Positions 35,720-44,288 of a stretch of DNA of 64,000 bases are shown here, in pieces. The notes under the pieces were generated by a model. It was given only the letters and a program-made list of their open reading frames with translations, did not search any database and was not told the origin of the DNA. Position 1 is the stretch's first letter; the number at the start of each line of letters is the position of its first letter. The stretch spans positions 1,426,001 through 1,490,000 of the forward strand of contig CP048838.1 in NCBI GenBank assembly GCA_012317185.1, in the 5' to 3' direction. The position numbers and the translations under genes were made by a program. The DNA is from [Clostridium] innocuum (GTDB lineage Bacteria; Bacillota_I; Bacilli_A; Erysipelotrichales; Erysipelotrichaceae).

Positions 35720-36936
35720 GAGATTTCTTACTGGTTCTGAAATTTGAATTACAGACAATGGTACGCAAGAAGTCATTTCTGATTTCGACGGTGCTGGTAG
35801 CGGCTGCGGCTTTTGTCCTGTTGTCCATTCCACGTGTTTTCTCGGATGATAAGGGAACGGATGATTCGGCATCAGAAAAGGATAAAACGATGCTGATTTA
35901 TGATGGAAGCGGTATTTTGAAAAACCGTGAGCTGGCGGAAAAGAACTTCCCTGAATTTCAGATTTCCTATGCCAATTCCTTATCCGAGGTAGAGGAAAAG
36001 GTGAAGAAAAGTGAGGCAGATGCCGGCTTTGAGGTGAAAACGCCGACGAGCTTCCAATATTATGTGAATAATTCCTCCCTGAATGATGCGAATTCCTCAC
36101 GCTTTAAAACACTGCTTCAACAGCAGTATCAGGCAAGTGAGCTGGCAAAGCTGAAGTATGATGCAGGTAAGGTTCAGGCGATTTATCAAACAGAGGTCAT
36201 TTCGGATACGACGGTATTGGGAACGGACGGTATGAACAATTATTTCTATACCTATGTGCTGATTCTGGTGCTGTACATGATGATTCTGATTTACGGCAAT
36301 CAGATCGGTGTCGGTGTGGCCAGTGAAAAAAGCAACCGTGCAATTGAAATACTGACAACGAGCTGTTCACCGAATGCTTTGATTTTCGGTAAGGTTATTG
36401 CGGGGGCGATTGCCGGTGTCGTACAGACAGCCATTATGCTTGGCTCCTTCCTGATTGCCTATCAGCTGAATGCGGATGTATGGGATCATATGCTGGATAA
36501 ATTCCTGGATATCCCTGGTCTGGTGCTGGTTACCTTTGCCCTGTTTGGTATTCTGGGCTATCTGCTGTTCAGCTTCCTGTTTGGCGCAATCGGAGCTCTG
36601 TGCTCCAAGGTGGAAGAGGTCAACGGTGCCACTATGCCGATTCAGCTTCTGATAATCGCAGTCTTCATCATCAGCTTTATCACGCTACAGAATCCGGATA
36701 CGCTGCTTGCCAAAATCATGTGCTATGTGCCGTTCTCTTCCTGGATGTGCATGTTTATCAATGTGGCGATGGGAAGTGTATCCACAATGGAAATCGTGAT
36801 ATCTCTGGCTCTGCTTGCGGCTACTACGGTCGCCATGGGACTTATTGGTGCCAGACTGTATCGCAGAGGTACGCTGTCCTACGGTAATTCCGTGAAGCTT
36901 AAACATATCATGAAAATGGTAAAGCAAAAAGATTAG
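35716..36936 (+). CDS. ABC-2 permease (NatB/YhaP-like)
   Basis: The 406-residue protein has one N-terminal membrane helix (~20-42), an extracytoplasmic domain of about 130 residues (~43-180), then five or six helices with the family stretch VASEKSNRAIEILTTSCSPNALIFGKVIAG. It pairs with the ATPase it overlaps. Confidence 0.9.
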   Translation: MRDFLLVLKFELQTMVRKKSFLISTVLVAAAAFVLLSIPRVFSDDKGTDDSASEKDKTMLIYDGSGILKNRELAEKNFPEFQISYANSLSEVEEKVKKSEADAGFEVKTPTSFQYYVNNSSLNDANSSRFKTLLQQQYQASELAKLKYDAGKVQAIYQTEVISDTTVLGTDGMNNYFYTYVLILVLYMMILIYGNQIGVGVASEKSNRAIEILTTSCSPNALIFGKVIAGAIAGVVQTAIMLGSFLIAYQLNADVWDHMLDKFLDIPGLVLVTFALFGILGYLLFSFLFGAIGALCSKVEEVNGATMPIQLLIIAVFIISFITLQNPDTLLAKIMCYVPFSSWMCMFINVAMGSVSTMEIVISLALLAATTVAMGLIGARLYRRGTLSYGNSVKLKHIMKMVKQKD

Positions 36937-36947
36937 AGGCGTTGTCA

Positions 36948-37376
36948 TTGGAATATATCATGTATGCCTTTCTGGCGATGGTGCTTTTGATGCTGCTGTG
37001 GGCACTGCGCCTTTGGTACCGTATGCATCAGGAAGAGACAGTGTATGCTGTTTATAAGAAATTGAATTATATTTTCTGTGCTGCCTTTCTGTTACTTGGC
37101 ATTTTAAATCTGTACGATGAGAGGCGGCTGCAGTATGGGATCATCCTGATGGCACTTGGTATTCTGTATGGAATGAGAAGAAGCGGCATCTCACAGCACA
37201 ACCTGTATGTGGACGGAAGAAGAATTCCTTTGCAGCCGGGGAAGCTCATCACACAGAAGGAACAAGATGGCTGTCTGCAGCTGTATTATGAGCTGGGTGT
37301 TCATTACGGCACACTGAATTTTTCAATCGATAAAAAAGAACAGATAACTCAGATTTTGAAGAATCAGGGATATTGA
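36948..37376 (+). CDS. Small membrane protein at the end of the ABC operon
   Basis: The 142-residue protein has three hydrophobic segments in the first 80 residues and a soluble tail (YVDGRRIPLQPGKLITQKEQDGCLQLYYELGVHYGTLNFSIDKKEQ). No family was recognised. TTG 36948 is preferred since GAGGCG lies seven bases upstream; TTG 36942 is too close to it. The gap of 11 bases from the permease stop puts it in the operon. Confidence 0.65.
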   Translation: MEYIMYAFLAMVLLMLLWALRLWYRMHQEETVYAVYKKLNYIFCAAFLLLGILNLYDERRLQYGIILMALGILYGMRRSGISQHNLYVDGRRIPLQPGKLITQKEQDGCLQLYYELGVHYGTLNFSIDKKEQITQILKNQGY

Positions 37377-37401
37377 ACATCATTGTATAGCGGCTGTGAA
37401 C

Positions 37402-37446
37402 AGGAGGTTTCTCTTTCTATCATATAGGAAGAAGGCCTCTTTTTTC
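37402..37446 (+). terminator. Terminator of the NatAB-like operon
   Basis: GAGG...TTTCTAT pairs imperfectly with ATAGGAA...CCTC (G-U pairs and a bulge), followed by TTTTTT. Confidence 0.6.
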
Positions 37447-37611
37447 TGTTTGTATCTATAGAGCACATTCCGGCTTGAAATAGGAGCTTTTAGAGTTCGT
37501 AATCAGACTTATCAAAGCATTTTGTTTTTCTTCTGTTTGCATAGGGTTAAGATTTTGTAAAATGATGATGTTTGCACTGATGCCATGATAAACTATCAGG
37601 GAGGTGAAGTT

Positions 37612-38316
37612 ATGATGACAAGCTGGGAACCGGTGGTGGATTACCTTCTGGAGAACATGCAGAAGCAGACATATAAAAAGGATGAGCGTCTTCCAAGCGA
37701 GCATGAGCTGGCACAGCGTTTTGAGCTGACAAGAATCGAAGTGCGAAAGGCCTATGACCGCTTAAAGGAAATGGGCTATGTATACTCTCGGCAGGGAAAG
37801 GGCAATTACTATGCGGGATATCTGGAGAAGGTGGAGCTTGTACTGTCCTCCACAGACAGCTTTTCCATGAAGATGAGTCCATTGGCAGGCCGCTTTTCTA
37901 CACGCCTGCTAAGCTGTGAGCGCATCGCCTGGCACAAGGATATTCATGAGCGCTTAGCGGTGGTGCAGGGAGAGCCTGTCCTCTGTGTGAAACGGCTTAG
38001 ATATCTGGATCATATGCCAGCGGCAATGCATATTTCCTATGTGCGGGAAAAAAGCTTTCCAAACATCAGGGAATGTCTTCAGAAAAATCCGAGCCTGTAT
38101 GCGTATTTTCAAGGCAGGGGTATTCAGGATATCGCCACTGAGGATACACAGCTAACCATTTCCACACTGAATACGGATGAGCGTCTCTACATGAAGGTCA
38201 GTGGAATCGTACCCTGTCTCATGCTGAAGGGCGTAAGCAGAGATTGTAAAACAAAGGAGATACTGGAGCTATCCACCATTATCTATCGGGGAGATAAGTT
38301 CATTTTCCGTCTGTGA
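37612..38316 (+). CDS. GntR/HutC-family regulator (PhnF-like)
   Basis: The 234-residue protein has an N-terminal winged helix (residues ~5-70: KDERLPSEHELAQRFELTRIEVRKAYDRLKEMGYVYSRQGKGNYYAG) and a C-terminal UTRA ligand-binding domain (ending LMLKGVSRDCKTKEILELSTIIYRGDKFIFRL). Its place directly before phnD suggests it senses the imported compound or a breakdown product. ATG 37612 follows GGGAGGTGAAGTT. Confidence 0.88.
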   Translation: MMTSWEPVVDYLLENMQKQTYKKDERLPSEHELAQRFELTRIEVRKAYDRLKEMGYVYSRQGKGNYYAGYLEKVELVLSSTDSFSMKMSPLAGRFSTRLLSCERIAWHKDIHERLAVVQGEPVLCVKRLRYLDHMPAAMHISYVREKSFPNIRECLQKNPSLYAYFQGRGIQDIATEDTQLTISTLNTDERLYMKVSGIVPCLMLKGVSRDCKTKEILELSTIIYRGDKFIFRL

Positions 38317-38327
38317 TTGTTGGAAAT

Positions 38328-38366
38328 ATAACAATTTGTTTACCCGGCATTCACAAATTTACCGCA
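38328..38366 (+). promoter_or_regulatory. Pho-box-like repeats before phnD
   Basis: ATAACA (38328), TTTACC (38339), TTCACA (38350) and ACCGCA (38361) recur every 11 bases, the TT(A/C/T)ACA-N5 layout of Bacillus-type PhoP boxes. The first three fit well and the last poorly. A -10-like TATCAT starts 20 bases after TTCACA. Confidence 0.6.
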
Positions 38367-38432
38367 AAAAAGCCTTATCATATGCATGTGCTGAGAAAGC
38401 ATGAACAAATGATAAAAGGAGAAGAATCAGTG

Positions 38433-39419
38433 ATGAAAAAGATGGTGAATCTATGCATGGCAGCGCTCTTATCCTGCAGTATGCTGGCTGGCTGCAGCTC
38501 TGGAAAGGATAACAGCGGTACCGGGGAGAAAAAGGATATTACAATTGCCTTTTTGCCGAATGAGGATGAAAATGCAGAACGCAGCAGTGAGGCTTTTCAT
38601 ATGCTGAAGGAAGAGGTACAGGCGGCTTTGGGCGATAACTACAATGTGAAAATCGCAAAGCTGGACAATTACAATGCGGTTATGGAGGCAATGGTATCCG
38701 GAACTGCACAGATTGCATGGGAAAGCGGGGCAACGTTTGCGGCTTCCTATATGAAGGATGATAAGATCCAGCCGATACTGTCCTATGGACCAAACGGCGA
38801 TCCGGAAAAGAGTGGTTATAATGCCTATATTGCGACAAACAAAAAGCATGCGGCTGATTTTCAGGGAATGAGTCGGGATGAAAAGCTGAAATCACTGAAG
38901 GGAAAATCCTTCGGATTTGTATCTCCGACCTCTACCTCCGGATGTCTGGTACCAACAACGGCGTTCTGGAAGCTGTTTGGCCCGGATGGTGATAAAACCG
39001 TGTCCAAAAAAGAACAGATTAATATTAAGAATGCGGCTGATGGAGGTGTTTTCTCCGAGGTGCAAAACGGAGGAGATCATCAGGGGGCAGTTCAGCTGCT
39101 GGTGAATGACAAGGTATATGCCGGTGCTTTCTGCTGTACGTATGGCGACAGCTTTAAGGATCAGCTGGATATACTGGATACGACCTTTGTTCCAAACGGA
39201 CCGCTCTGGGTAAATACCTCGGCACTGAATAAAGAGGAAATCAGTAAGCTGACGGATCACTTTGTAAACCTGACAGCGGATACCGCAAAAAACAAGGATT
39301 TCTTCGATCAGGAAAAGGGCTTCTTCTTTGAGGCAGAAGAGGATCCTGCGACCTTCAAATTCTTCAAAACCGATGTTTCCCGCTATCAGTTTATTCTGGA
39401 TATGTATAAGGATCAGTAG
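38433..39419 (+). CDS. phnD: Phosphonate-type ABC substrate-binding lipoprotein
   Basis: The 328-residue protein has a lipoprotein signal peptide with lipobox MLAGC (Cys21) and a PhnD-type periplasmic-binding fold: ITIAFLPNEDENA at the start, then YNAVMEAMVSGTAQIAWESGATFA and KSFGFVSPTSTSGCLVPTTAFWK. Members bind phosphonates, phosphite or related anions. ATG 38433 follows AAAAGGAGAAGAATCAGTG. A terminator separates it from phnC, which has its own promoter and Pho box. Confidence 0.92.
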   Translation: MKKMVNLCMAALLSCSMLAGCSSGKDNSGTGEKKDITIAFLPNEDENAERSSEAFHMLKEEVQAALGDNYNVKIAKLDNYNAVMEAMVSGTAQIAWESGATFAASYMKDDKIQPILSYGPNGDPEKSGYNAYIATNKKHAADFQGMSRDEKLKSLKGKSFGFVSPTSTSGCLVPTTAFWKLFGPDGDKTVSKKEQINIKNAADGGVFSEVQNGGDHQGAVQLLVNDKVYAGAFCCTYGDSFKDQLDILDTTFVPNGPLWVNTSALNKEEISKLTDHFVNLTADTAKNKDFFDQEKGFFFEAEEDPATFKFFKTDVSRYQFILDMYKDQ

Positions 39420-39471
39420 GCGTACACAAAAGGTATGCTCCTTATGGGGGATATGAAATCAAATTGAAAAA

Positions 39472-39520
39472 AGGGAATCCAATGCTATTGTATACATCAA
39501 TCGCGCCGGATTCTCTTTTT
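39472..39520 (+). terminator. Terminator after phnD
   Basis: GAATCC (39475-39480) pairs with GGATTC (39508-39513), followed by TCTTTTT. The loop is long, so it may be leaky. Confidence 0.55.
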
Positions 39521-39610
39521 CATAAACCGCAGATGTCAATGCTGTTTTACAGATGAAGGGAATGCATACAACAGACAGTATGGGAAAAGGAAACACGATG
39601 CCTTTCTTCG

Positions 39611-39649
39611 TTAAAGGAAGGATTACGAAGGCTTAACAGCCGCTTAACA
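39611..39649 (+). promoter_or_regulatory. Pho-box-like repeats before phnC
   Basis: TTAAAG (39611), ATTACG (39622), TTAACA (39633) and TTAACA (39644) lie exactly 11 bases apart. The last two are perfect PhoP half-sites. A -10-like TACAAT begins 20 bases after the last one (39670), the same spacing as before phnD. Confidence 0.7.
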
Positions 39650-39712
39650 CACAACAGGCAAACCCGGGGTACAATAACCATGTGGTATAAAAAAGAAAAG
39701 GTGGTATCGTGA

Positions 39713-40501
39713 ATGAGTGATATATTACGTGTTCAAAATGTTTCAAAGACATATGAAGACAATGCGGTTCAGGCCCTGCGTTATGCCAGCTTTGAAGTGC
39801 ATGAGGGTGAGCTGATCTCGGTGATCGGACCAAGCGGCTCAGGGAAAAGTACATTGCTGCGCTGTATCAACCGGATGATTGATGTGAGCGAGGGCAGCAT
39901 TCAGTTTCTCAATTATGAGGTAACGTGTGCAAATAAACGGCAGATCAAGGATATCCGCCGGAATATCGGTATGATTTTTCAGCACTACAATCTGGTCTAT
40001 CGGTTGAATGTTCTGGAGAATGTACTTCATGGAAGACTTGGCTATTATCCGACATGGAAAAGTACGCTGGGAATGTATTCGCAAAAGGATATCGAGCAGG
40101 CCGCAAAGCTTTTGGAAATGCTGGGACTGGGAGATAAGCTGTATGATAAATGCTGTGATCTTTCCGGCGGACAGAAGCAGCGTGTCGGGATTGCGCGGGC
40201 TTTGCTTCAGAATCCGAAAATTATGCTTTGCGATGAACCGATTGCTTCTCTGGACCCGCAGTCAAGCAAGGTGATTATGGAGCATTTAAAGGCGATTACC
40301 ACAAACATGAGGATTCCCTGCATTGTGAATCTGCATCAGGTGGATGTTGCCCTGCATTATTCGGACCGCATTATCGGTATGCATCAGGGAAGCATTGTTT
40401 TCAATGGAAAACCGCAGGAGCTGGGAAGTGATGTAATTGAAAAGATTTACGGAGTCCCTATGAATGAGCTGATCAGTAAGGTGGAGGAGGTGAAGGCATG
40501 A
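39713..40501 (+). CDS. phnC: Phosphonate-type ABC transporter ATP-binding protein
   Basis: The 262-residue ATPase has Walker A GPSGSGKST, Q-loop MIFQHYNLV, signature LSGGQKQRVGIARAL, Walker B IMLCDEPIASLDP and H-loop VNLHQVDVAL. The insert RLGYYPTWKSTLGMYS is typical of PhnC. It overlaps phnE by four bases. It should energise import with the two permeases and PhnD. Confidence 0.95.
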   Translation: MSDILRVQNVSKTYEDNAVQALRYASFEVHEGELISVIGPSGSGKSTLLRCINRMIDVSEGSIQFLNYEVTCANKRQIKDIRRNIGMIFQHYNLVYRLNVLENVLHGRLGYYPTWKSTLGMYSQKDIEQAAKLLEMLGLGDKLYDKCCDLSGGQKQRVGIARALLQNPKIMLCDEPIASLDPQSSKVIMEHLKAITTNMRIPCIVNLHQVDVALHYSDRIIGMHQGSIVFNGKPQELGSDVIEKIYGVPMNELISKVEEVKA

Positions 40502-41286
40502 GCTATTTTACGAAAAAAAGACGGTCCCTGGGCATGTATGCTGCTGTCACCATTGCTCTGCTGGCACTGTGTACCTGGCGTCTGGAAATTGACTGGGGTC
40601 TCATTCTTGCGAACTTTCAGGTATCCGTTGTGCGCTTTACAAAAACGTATCTTCCAATGGACTTTTCACAGCTGCGGGAACAGCTGTATCAGCTTTGGAT
40701 TACCGTTGTGATATCCATTGCCGGAGCGTTTGTCGGCATGCTTCTTGCCTTCTTCTCCTCTCTGGCTATCTCCAGCAAAACCTCCCGTTACCGGGTTCTG
40801 AAATATCTGGTCCGCGCTCTTGCGTCATTGACCAGAAATATTCCGGAGGCTGTCTGGGCGGTTCTGCTTCTGCCACTGCTGTGGTACGGTGATTTTCTCG
40901 GCTTCCTCGTCTTGTGTATTATCTCCTATGGCTTTTTAACCCGTTCCTTTGCGGATTCCATCGACGAAACAAATGCCAGCTGTATCAAGGCTCTGGAGGC
41001 AACCGGTGCCAATTACTGGCAGATTGTCGTTCATGCTGTGATTCCGGAAACCATGCCGTCTCTGATTTCCTGGACACTGTACGCGGCGGAAAACAATATC
41101 CGAAGTGCTACGGTCGTCGGAATGCTTGCGGGGGGCGGTATCGGGTATCTGATGAGTATTTATCAGGGAGGACTGTATATCGGCTATACGGGGTATCAGC
41201 TGATGGCATCCTGCATTCTGCTGATTATAATCACGGTGATTATCACGGATCAAATATCTGCACAGATTAGAAAGAGGATTATCTAA
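40498..41286 (+). CDS. phnE: Phosphonate-type ABC permease 1
   Basis: The 262-residue permease has about six membrane segments. The coupling motif is ASCIKALEATGANYWQIVVHAVIPETMPSLISW (the EAA loop). It overlaps phnC by four bases and the second permease by one base. Confidence 0.93.
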   Translation: MSYFTKKRRSLGMYAAVTIALLALCTWRLEIDWGLILANFQVSVVRFTKTYLPMDFSQLREQLYQLWITVVISIAGAFVGMLLAFFSSLAISSKTSRYRVLKYLVRALASLTRNIPEAVWAVLLLPLLWYGDFLGFLVLCIISYGFLTRSFADSIDETNASCIKALEATGANYWQIVVHAVIPETMPSLISWTLYAAENNIRSATVVGMLAGGGIGYLMSIYQGGLYIGYTGYQLMASCILLIIITVIITDQISAQIRKRII

Positions 41287-42143
41287 TGGAAACATATACG
41301 CTGACCTCTCCTGCCGCCCCGACGCTGAAAAAAAAGAAAAAGGGACGCTATATCCTGCGCAGAAAAGATACCTCGCGCCTGTTGTCACGGAGTGTGGTGC
41401 TTGTCTTTGCTTTTGTCTTTCTCTATTTTATCCTGTTCATCTGCCCCTATCGATGGGATCAGGTACGGCCGCAGCTGATTGCCACGTATCTAAGCAGCTT
41501 TCTGGATTTCACTGCCGTTACACAGAAAACGGCGATTGAGGTATTCACCAGTCTGATCAATACAATAGCACTTGCCTTTGTCACGACGATTATCGGAGCA
41601 TGTATCGGATTCCTGCTGGGACTTATGGCAGCCCGGAATCTTTCACATCCATGGGTGTGCAGTATGGTACGCGGTTTTGCAGGGCTGATTCGTGCCGTGC
41701 CGACAATTATCTGGGTGCTGATCTTTATTTCCGGCTTCGGGTTAACAGCTACCACAGCCATTGTGGGGATGAGTTTTCACAGTGTCGCCTACTTCATCAA
41801 ATCGTATTCCGAAGCCTTTGAGGAGGTAGATCCTGGTGCGATGGAGGCGATGAAGGCAAGTGGAGGAAGCTGGTGGCAGATCGTATGGAGTGCTGTCATC
41901 CCGGTATCCTTTACAAAGCTTTTATCCTGGATTGCCATGCGCAGTGAAATGAATTTCGCAGCTGCGGTGATCATCGGTCCTGCTGTAGGTGTTCCGGGGA
42001 CGATTGGCTCCATTTTGAATTCCTATCAACGAAGCGGCGGTTATGGTACCGTGGGGCTGTGTGTACTGGCAATCTTTATGACAGCGCTGCTGTTTGAAAT
42101 CATCATCACCCTGTATAAACAGAAAAGTATCGTAAACGACTAG
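41286..42143 (+). CDS. phnE: Phosphonate-type ABC permease 2
   Basis: The 285-residue permease has a basic N-terminal tail (KKKKKGRYILRRKD), about six membrane segments and the EAA loop GAMEAMKASGGSWWQIVWSAVIPVSFTKLLSW. It is paralogous to the first permease. Two-permease PhnE arrangements are common in Bacillota. No phosphonate-degrading gene follows. Confidence 0.93.
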   Translation: METYTLTSPAAPTLKKKKKGRYILRRKDTSRLLSRSVVLVFAFVFLYFILFICPYRWDQVRPQLIATYLSSFLDFTAVTQKTAIEVFTSLINTIALAFVTTIIGACIGFLLGLMAARNLSHPWVCSMVRGFAGLIRAVPTIIWVLIFISGFGLTATTAIVGMSFHSVAYFIKSYSEAFEEVDPGAMEAMKASGGSWWQIVWSAVIPVSFTKLLSWIAMRSEMNFAAAVIIGPAVGVPGTIGSILNSYQRSGGYGTVGLCVLAIFMTALLFEIIITLYKQKSIVND

Positions 42144-42198
42144 AAGCCGATACGTTCTGCAGAAGCATTATCAGGGAAAGAAATAAATCTGTATAGAA

Positions 42199-42248
42199 AA
42201 AAAGAAGCTCTTTCGCTGCAGATTGCGATGCAGCTGAAAGCTTCTGAT
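42199..42248 (-). terminator. Terminator of the PTS IIB gene
   Basis: On the minus strand GAAGC.TTTC..CTGCA pairs with TGCAG.GAAA.GCTTC and is followed by seven T (42199-42206). It may also end phnE transcription. Confidence 0.7.
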
Positions 42249-42330
42249 TTCAGAAAATCATGGCAGCACCACACCGATTGCATGTCGGACAGGCTGCCAT
42301 TCTTTTTGTGTGATTGTACAATGCTCAGAG

Positions 42331-42756
42331 TCAGTCCTGCACTGCCTGCGGATGCTTTTTGATCCAGCGGCGATGGGAGGTATTTCGCTTGACCTCCAGA
42401 AATTTTTCTCCGGGGAAATGCAGTGGATTCTCTTTTGTTTCGGCATAGATTTTCAGAATATCCTCTGCATCCTCACGCAGGTATTCCAAATTCATGGAAC
42501 CATACAGACGTGCAGGGATTACATACATGGGAAGCTGAATTTCATTTTTTCTTGCCATTTCCTGAGCATGGTGCATGGTATGCGGACAGAGCATCGCAAT
42601 ATCAAATTCCTCCTGATGCTTTACGAGAAACAAGAGTGGCATGAAGGCCACCGATATTTCATCCTCCCACCCCTTGTCCTCAATGGCTTTTTTGATTTGT
42701 ACAGAAATTACACTGGAAGACATGCCCCCACCGCAACAGATAACCATTCGTAACAT
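42331..42756 (-). CDS. Orphan PTS IIB subunit (lactose/cellobiose type)
   Basis: The 141-residue protein begins MLRMVICCGGGMSSSV, the Lac-family IIB phosphocysteine P-loop (Cys at residue 7 or 8), and has an added C-terminal tail of about 35 residues rich in basic residues (KFLEVKRNTSHRRWIKKHP). No IIA or IIC gene is adjacent, so it may serve a distant permease or act as a regulator. ATG 42756 follows AAAGGAGGAGCTT. A perfect palindrome lies just upstream. Confidence 0.82.
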   Translation of the reverse strand: MLRMVICCGGGMSSSVISVQIKKAIEDKGWEDEISVAFMPLLFLVKHQEEFDIAMLCPHTMHHAQEMARKNEIQLPMYVIPARLYGSMNLEYLREDAEDILKIYAETKENPLHFPGEKFLEVKRNTSHRRWIKKHPQAVQD

Positions 42757-42770
42757 AAGCTCCTCCTTTG

Positions 42771-42788
42771 TGTCGCTATCTAGCGACA
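42771..42788. promoter_or_regulatory. Perfect inverted repeat, candidate operator
   Basis: TGTCGCTA-TC-TAGCGACA is an 18-bp palindrome with 8-bp perfect arms. It lies between the PTS IIB ribosome binding site and its upstream promoter region, near the likely transcription start. It fits a repressor operator; as RNA a 2-base loop would be too tight for a simple terminator. Confidence 0.6.
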
Positions 42789-42947
42789 TTATTGTATCAC
42801 GATATTTGAAAAAAGGAAAGCGTATTCAGTCAATATATACAAGCCCCTGAATTTATCGTATAATAGGAAAAGACAAAGATGAAGACGGATATTTCTGTAG
42901 CAAAGTAAGCGGGCAGTGTAGATATGCAAGTTGATAGGAGTGAAGGT

Positions 42948-43346
42948 ATGATCAATCTGGATGAGGTGCTGACATTTACAGAGGCAGCGGACAAATGGGG
43001 ACTGGCGGATGGAAAAACCATTCGCAAGGCAGTGGAGCGCGGACGGTTTGAGCCGCACGAAATTAAAAAGAGCGGGAATGTCTGGCTGACAACCTATGCG
43101 GCCATGCAGCGTGTGTTTGGAAGTCCGAGAACCTCTCCCTCCGTGTTGTATTATACAGAGCTTTACGAGAATACAAGAGAGCGTCTGGAGCGTTTTTTTG
43201 AAGAAGCTGGTCTTGCCCTGCAAAGAGGGGATATGATTTCCATTGTGGAAAGCAGGGAGCATCCCGAGCGGATATTCTGTATTTTAAAGACAGAAGAGGA
43301 GCTGGAGGGCTTGCAGCGGCGATTGAAGTATTTTATGAAGTCGTAG
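42948..43346 (+). CDS. Helix-turn-helix protein (excisionase-like N-terminus)
   Basis: The 132-residue protein has an N-terminal helix-turn-helix (LTFTEAADKWGLADGKTIRKAVERGRFEPHEIKKSGNVWLTTYAAMQRVFG, MerR/HTH_17-like) and a C-terminal part that may bind a ligand or partner (RGDMISIVESREHPERIFCILKTEEELEGL). The target is unknown. It is divergent from the PTS IIB gene and is a candidate reader of the palindrome between them. The start follows AGGAGTGAAGGT. Confidence 0.75.
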   Translation: MINLDEVLTFTEAADKWGLADGKTIRKAVERGRFEPHEIKKSGNVWLTTYAAMQRVFGSPRTSPSVLYYTELYENTRERLERFFEEAGLALQRGDMISIVESREHPERIFCILKTEEELEGLQRRLKYFMKS

Positions 43347-43418
43347 TGCTGATAGGTGAGAAAGAAAGGAAGGTCTGCAAGTGAGGATTCTTTCTCGATT
43401 GTGGATAAACATAAAACA

Positions 43419-43470
43419 GGGAGATTCAACATGATGGGTTTTATCAATAGAAAATGAATTCTCCCTTTTT
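43419..43470 (+). terminator. Terminator after the HTH gene
   Basis: GGGAGATTC pairs with GAATTCTCCC (one bulge), followed by TTTTT. The 29-base loop is long. Confidence 0.6.
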
Positions 43471-43556
43471 CATATACCCTAAAGTAAGAAAGAGACCAAG
43501 TGAGCCTTTCTTTTTTTTGAATCAGCTTTGAAAATATCTGGTAATAAAGCAAGGTT

Positions 43557-44288
43557 TTATCCGAATTTTCGTTTCATAAGTATTCGTACCTGCACGATTG
43601 CATAAACAGCAGCATAAAGCAGCATCTGCAATGTGTATATGCCTGTTTCCCTCATGGGCACCTGTGTCCATTTTGCACTTTGGATACTGATATCGGAAAC
43701 CGGAGGAAATACACAGGCAAATATTTCTGGCAGCTGCATATCCTGCAGCAGTGCGGAAAACGTCATGGCTGCTATGATGAGCATACAGGCAAGGGGCAGC
43801 GCCAGCTTCTGGTTGGAAACAATACGCGGGTGCAGCAGCGAAATCATCATCCCACCGCACAGGCCGGCACTGACATGCAGGTCGAAATATCCGAACAGCA
43901 TATCCGCCCGGATGGGATACAGTGTAAAGGCTGCCCCGTTGATCAGATAAAACAGACAGGGGATAAGGAGGATGAGGAAGCTGAAAAACAAATCGCACAG
44001 CAAAAAGAAAAACAGACGGCTGACGTAATACAGCAGTTCATTTCCCCTGCTTTGTAAAATCAATATCTGTTCCTCCAGGGCTTCCTGCTTCTGCAGGGAA
44101 TGTACGATCCAGCCCATGATGGCGAAGGTCAGCAAGATGGTTGCCGCAAAGCTGCTGTAGGGATTGATTCCGTTCTCATTATAAAAGATACCGCAGAAGA
44201 CAACGGTAACCACCAGCGGCATAACCAGCCTGGTTGAGGTCAGGGTTCTGCGTATATAGTATCGGTTTAATTCAAAGATTGTTTTCAT
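43557..44288 (-). CDS. ABC transporter permease subunit
   Basis: The 243-residue protein has six likely membrane segments (near residues 22-36, 47-66, 90-115, 140-150, 160-180 and 218-236). No specific family was recognised. It overlaps the 3' end of the ATPase gene by 17 bases, so it is its partner. The direction of transport is unknown; the two-gene layout is typical of exporters or immunity systems. Confidence 0.78.
   Translation of the reverse strand: MKTIFELNRYYIRRTLTSTRLVMPLVVTVVFCGIFYNENGINPYSSFAATILLTFAIMGWIVHSLQKQEALEEQILILQSRGNELLYYVSRLFFFLLCDLFFSFLILLIPCLFYLINGAAFTLYPIRADMLFGYFDLHVSAGLCGGMMISLLHPRIVSNQKLALPLACMLIIAAMTFSALLQDMQLPEIFACVFPPVSDISIQSAKWTQVPMRETGIYTLQMLLYAAVYAIVQVRILMKRKFG

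Noticed and set aside
42771..42788. Terminator for the PTS IIB or HTH gene
   Set aside because: The two-base loop, absence of a T run and position in a 5' leader favour an operator.
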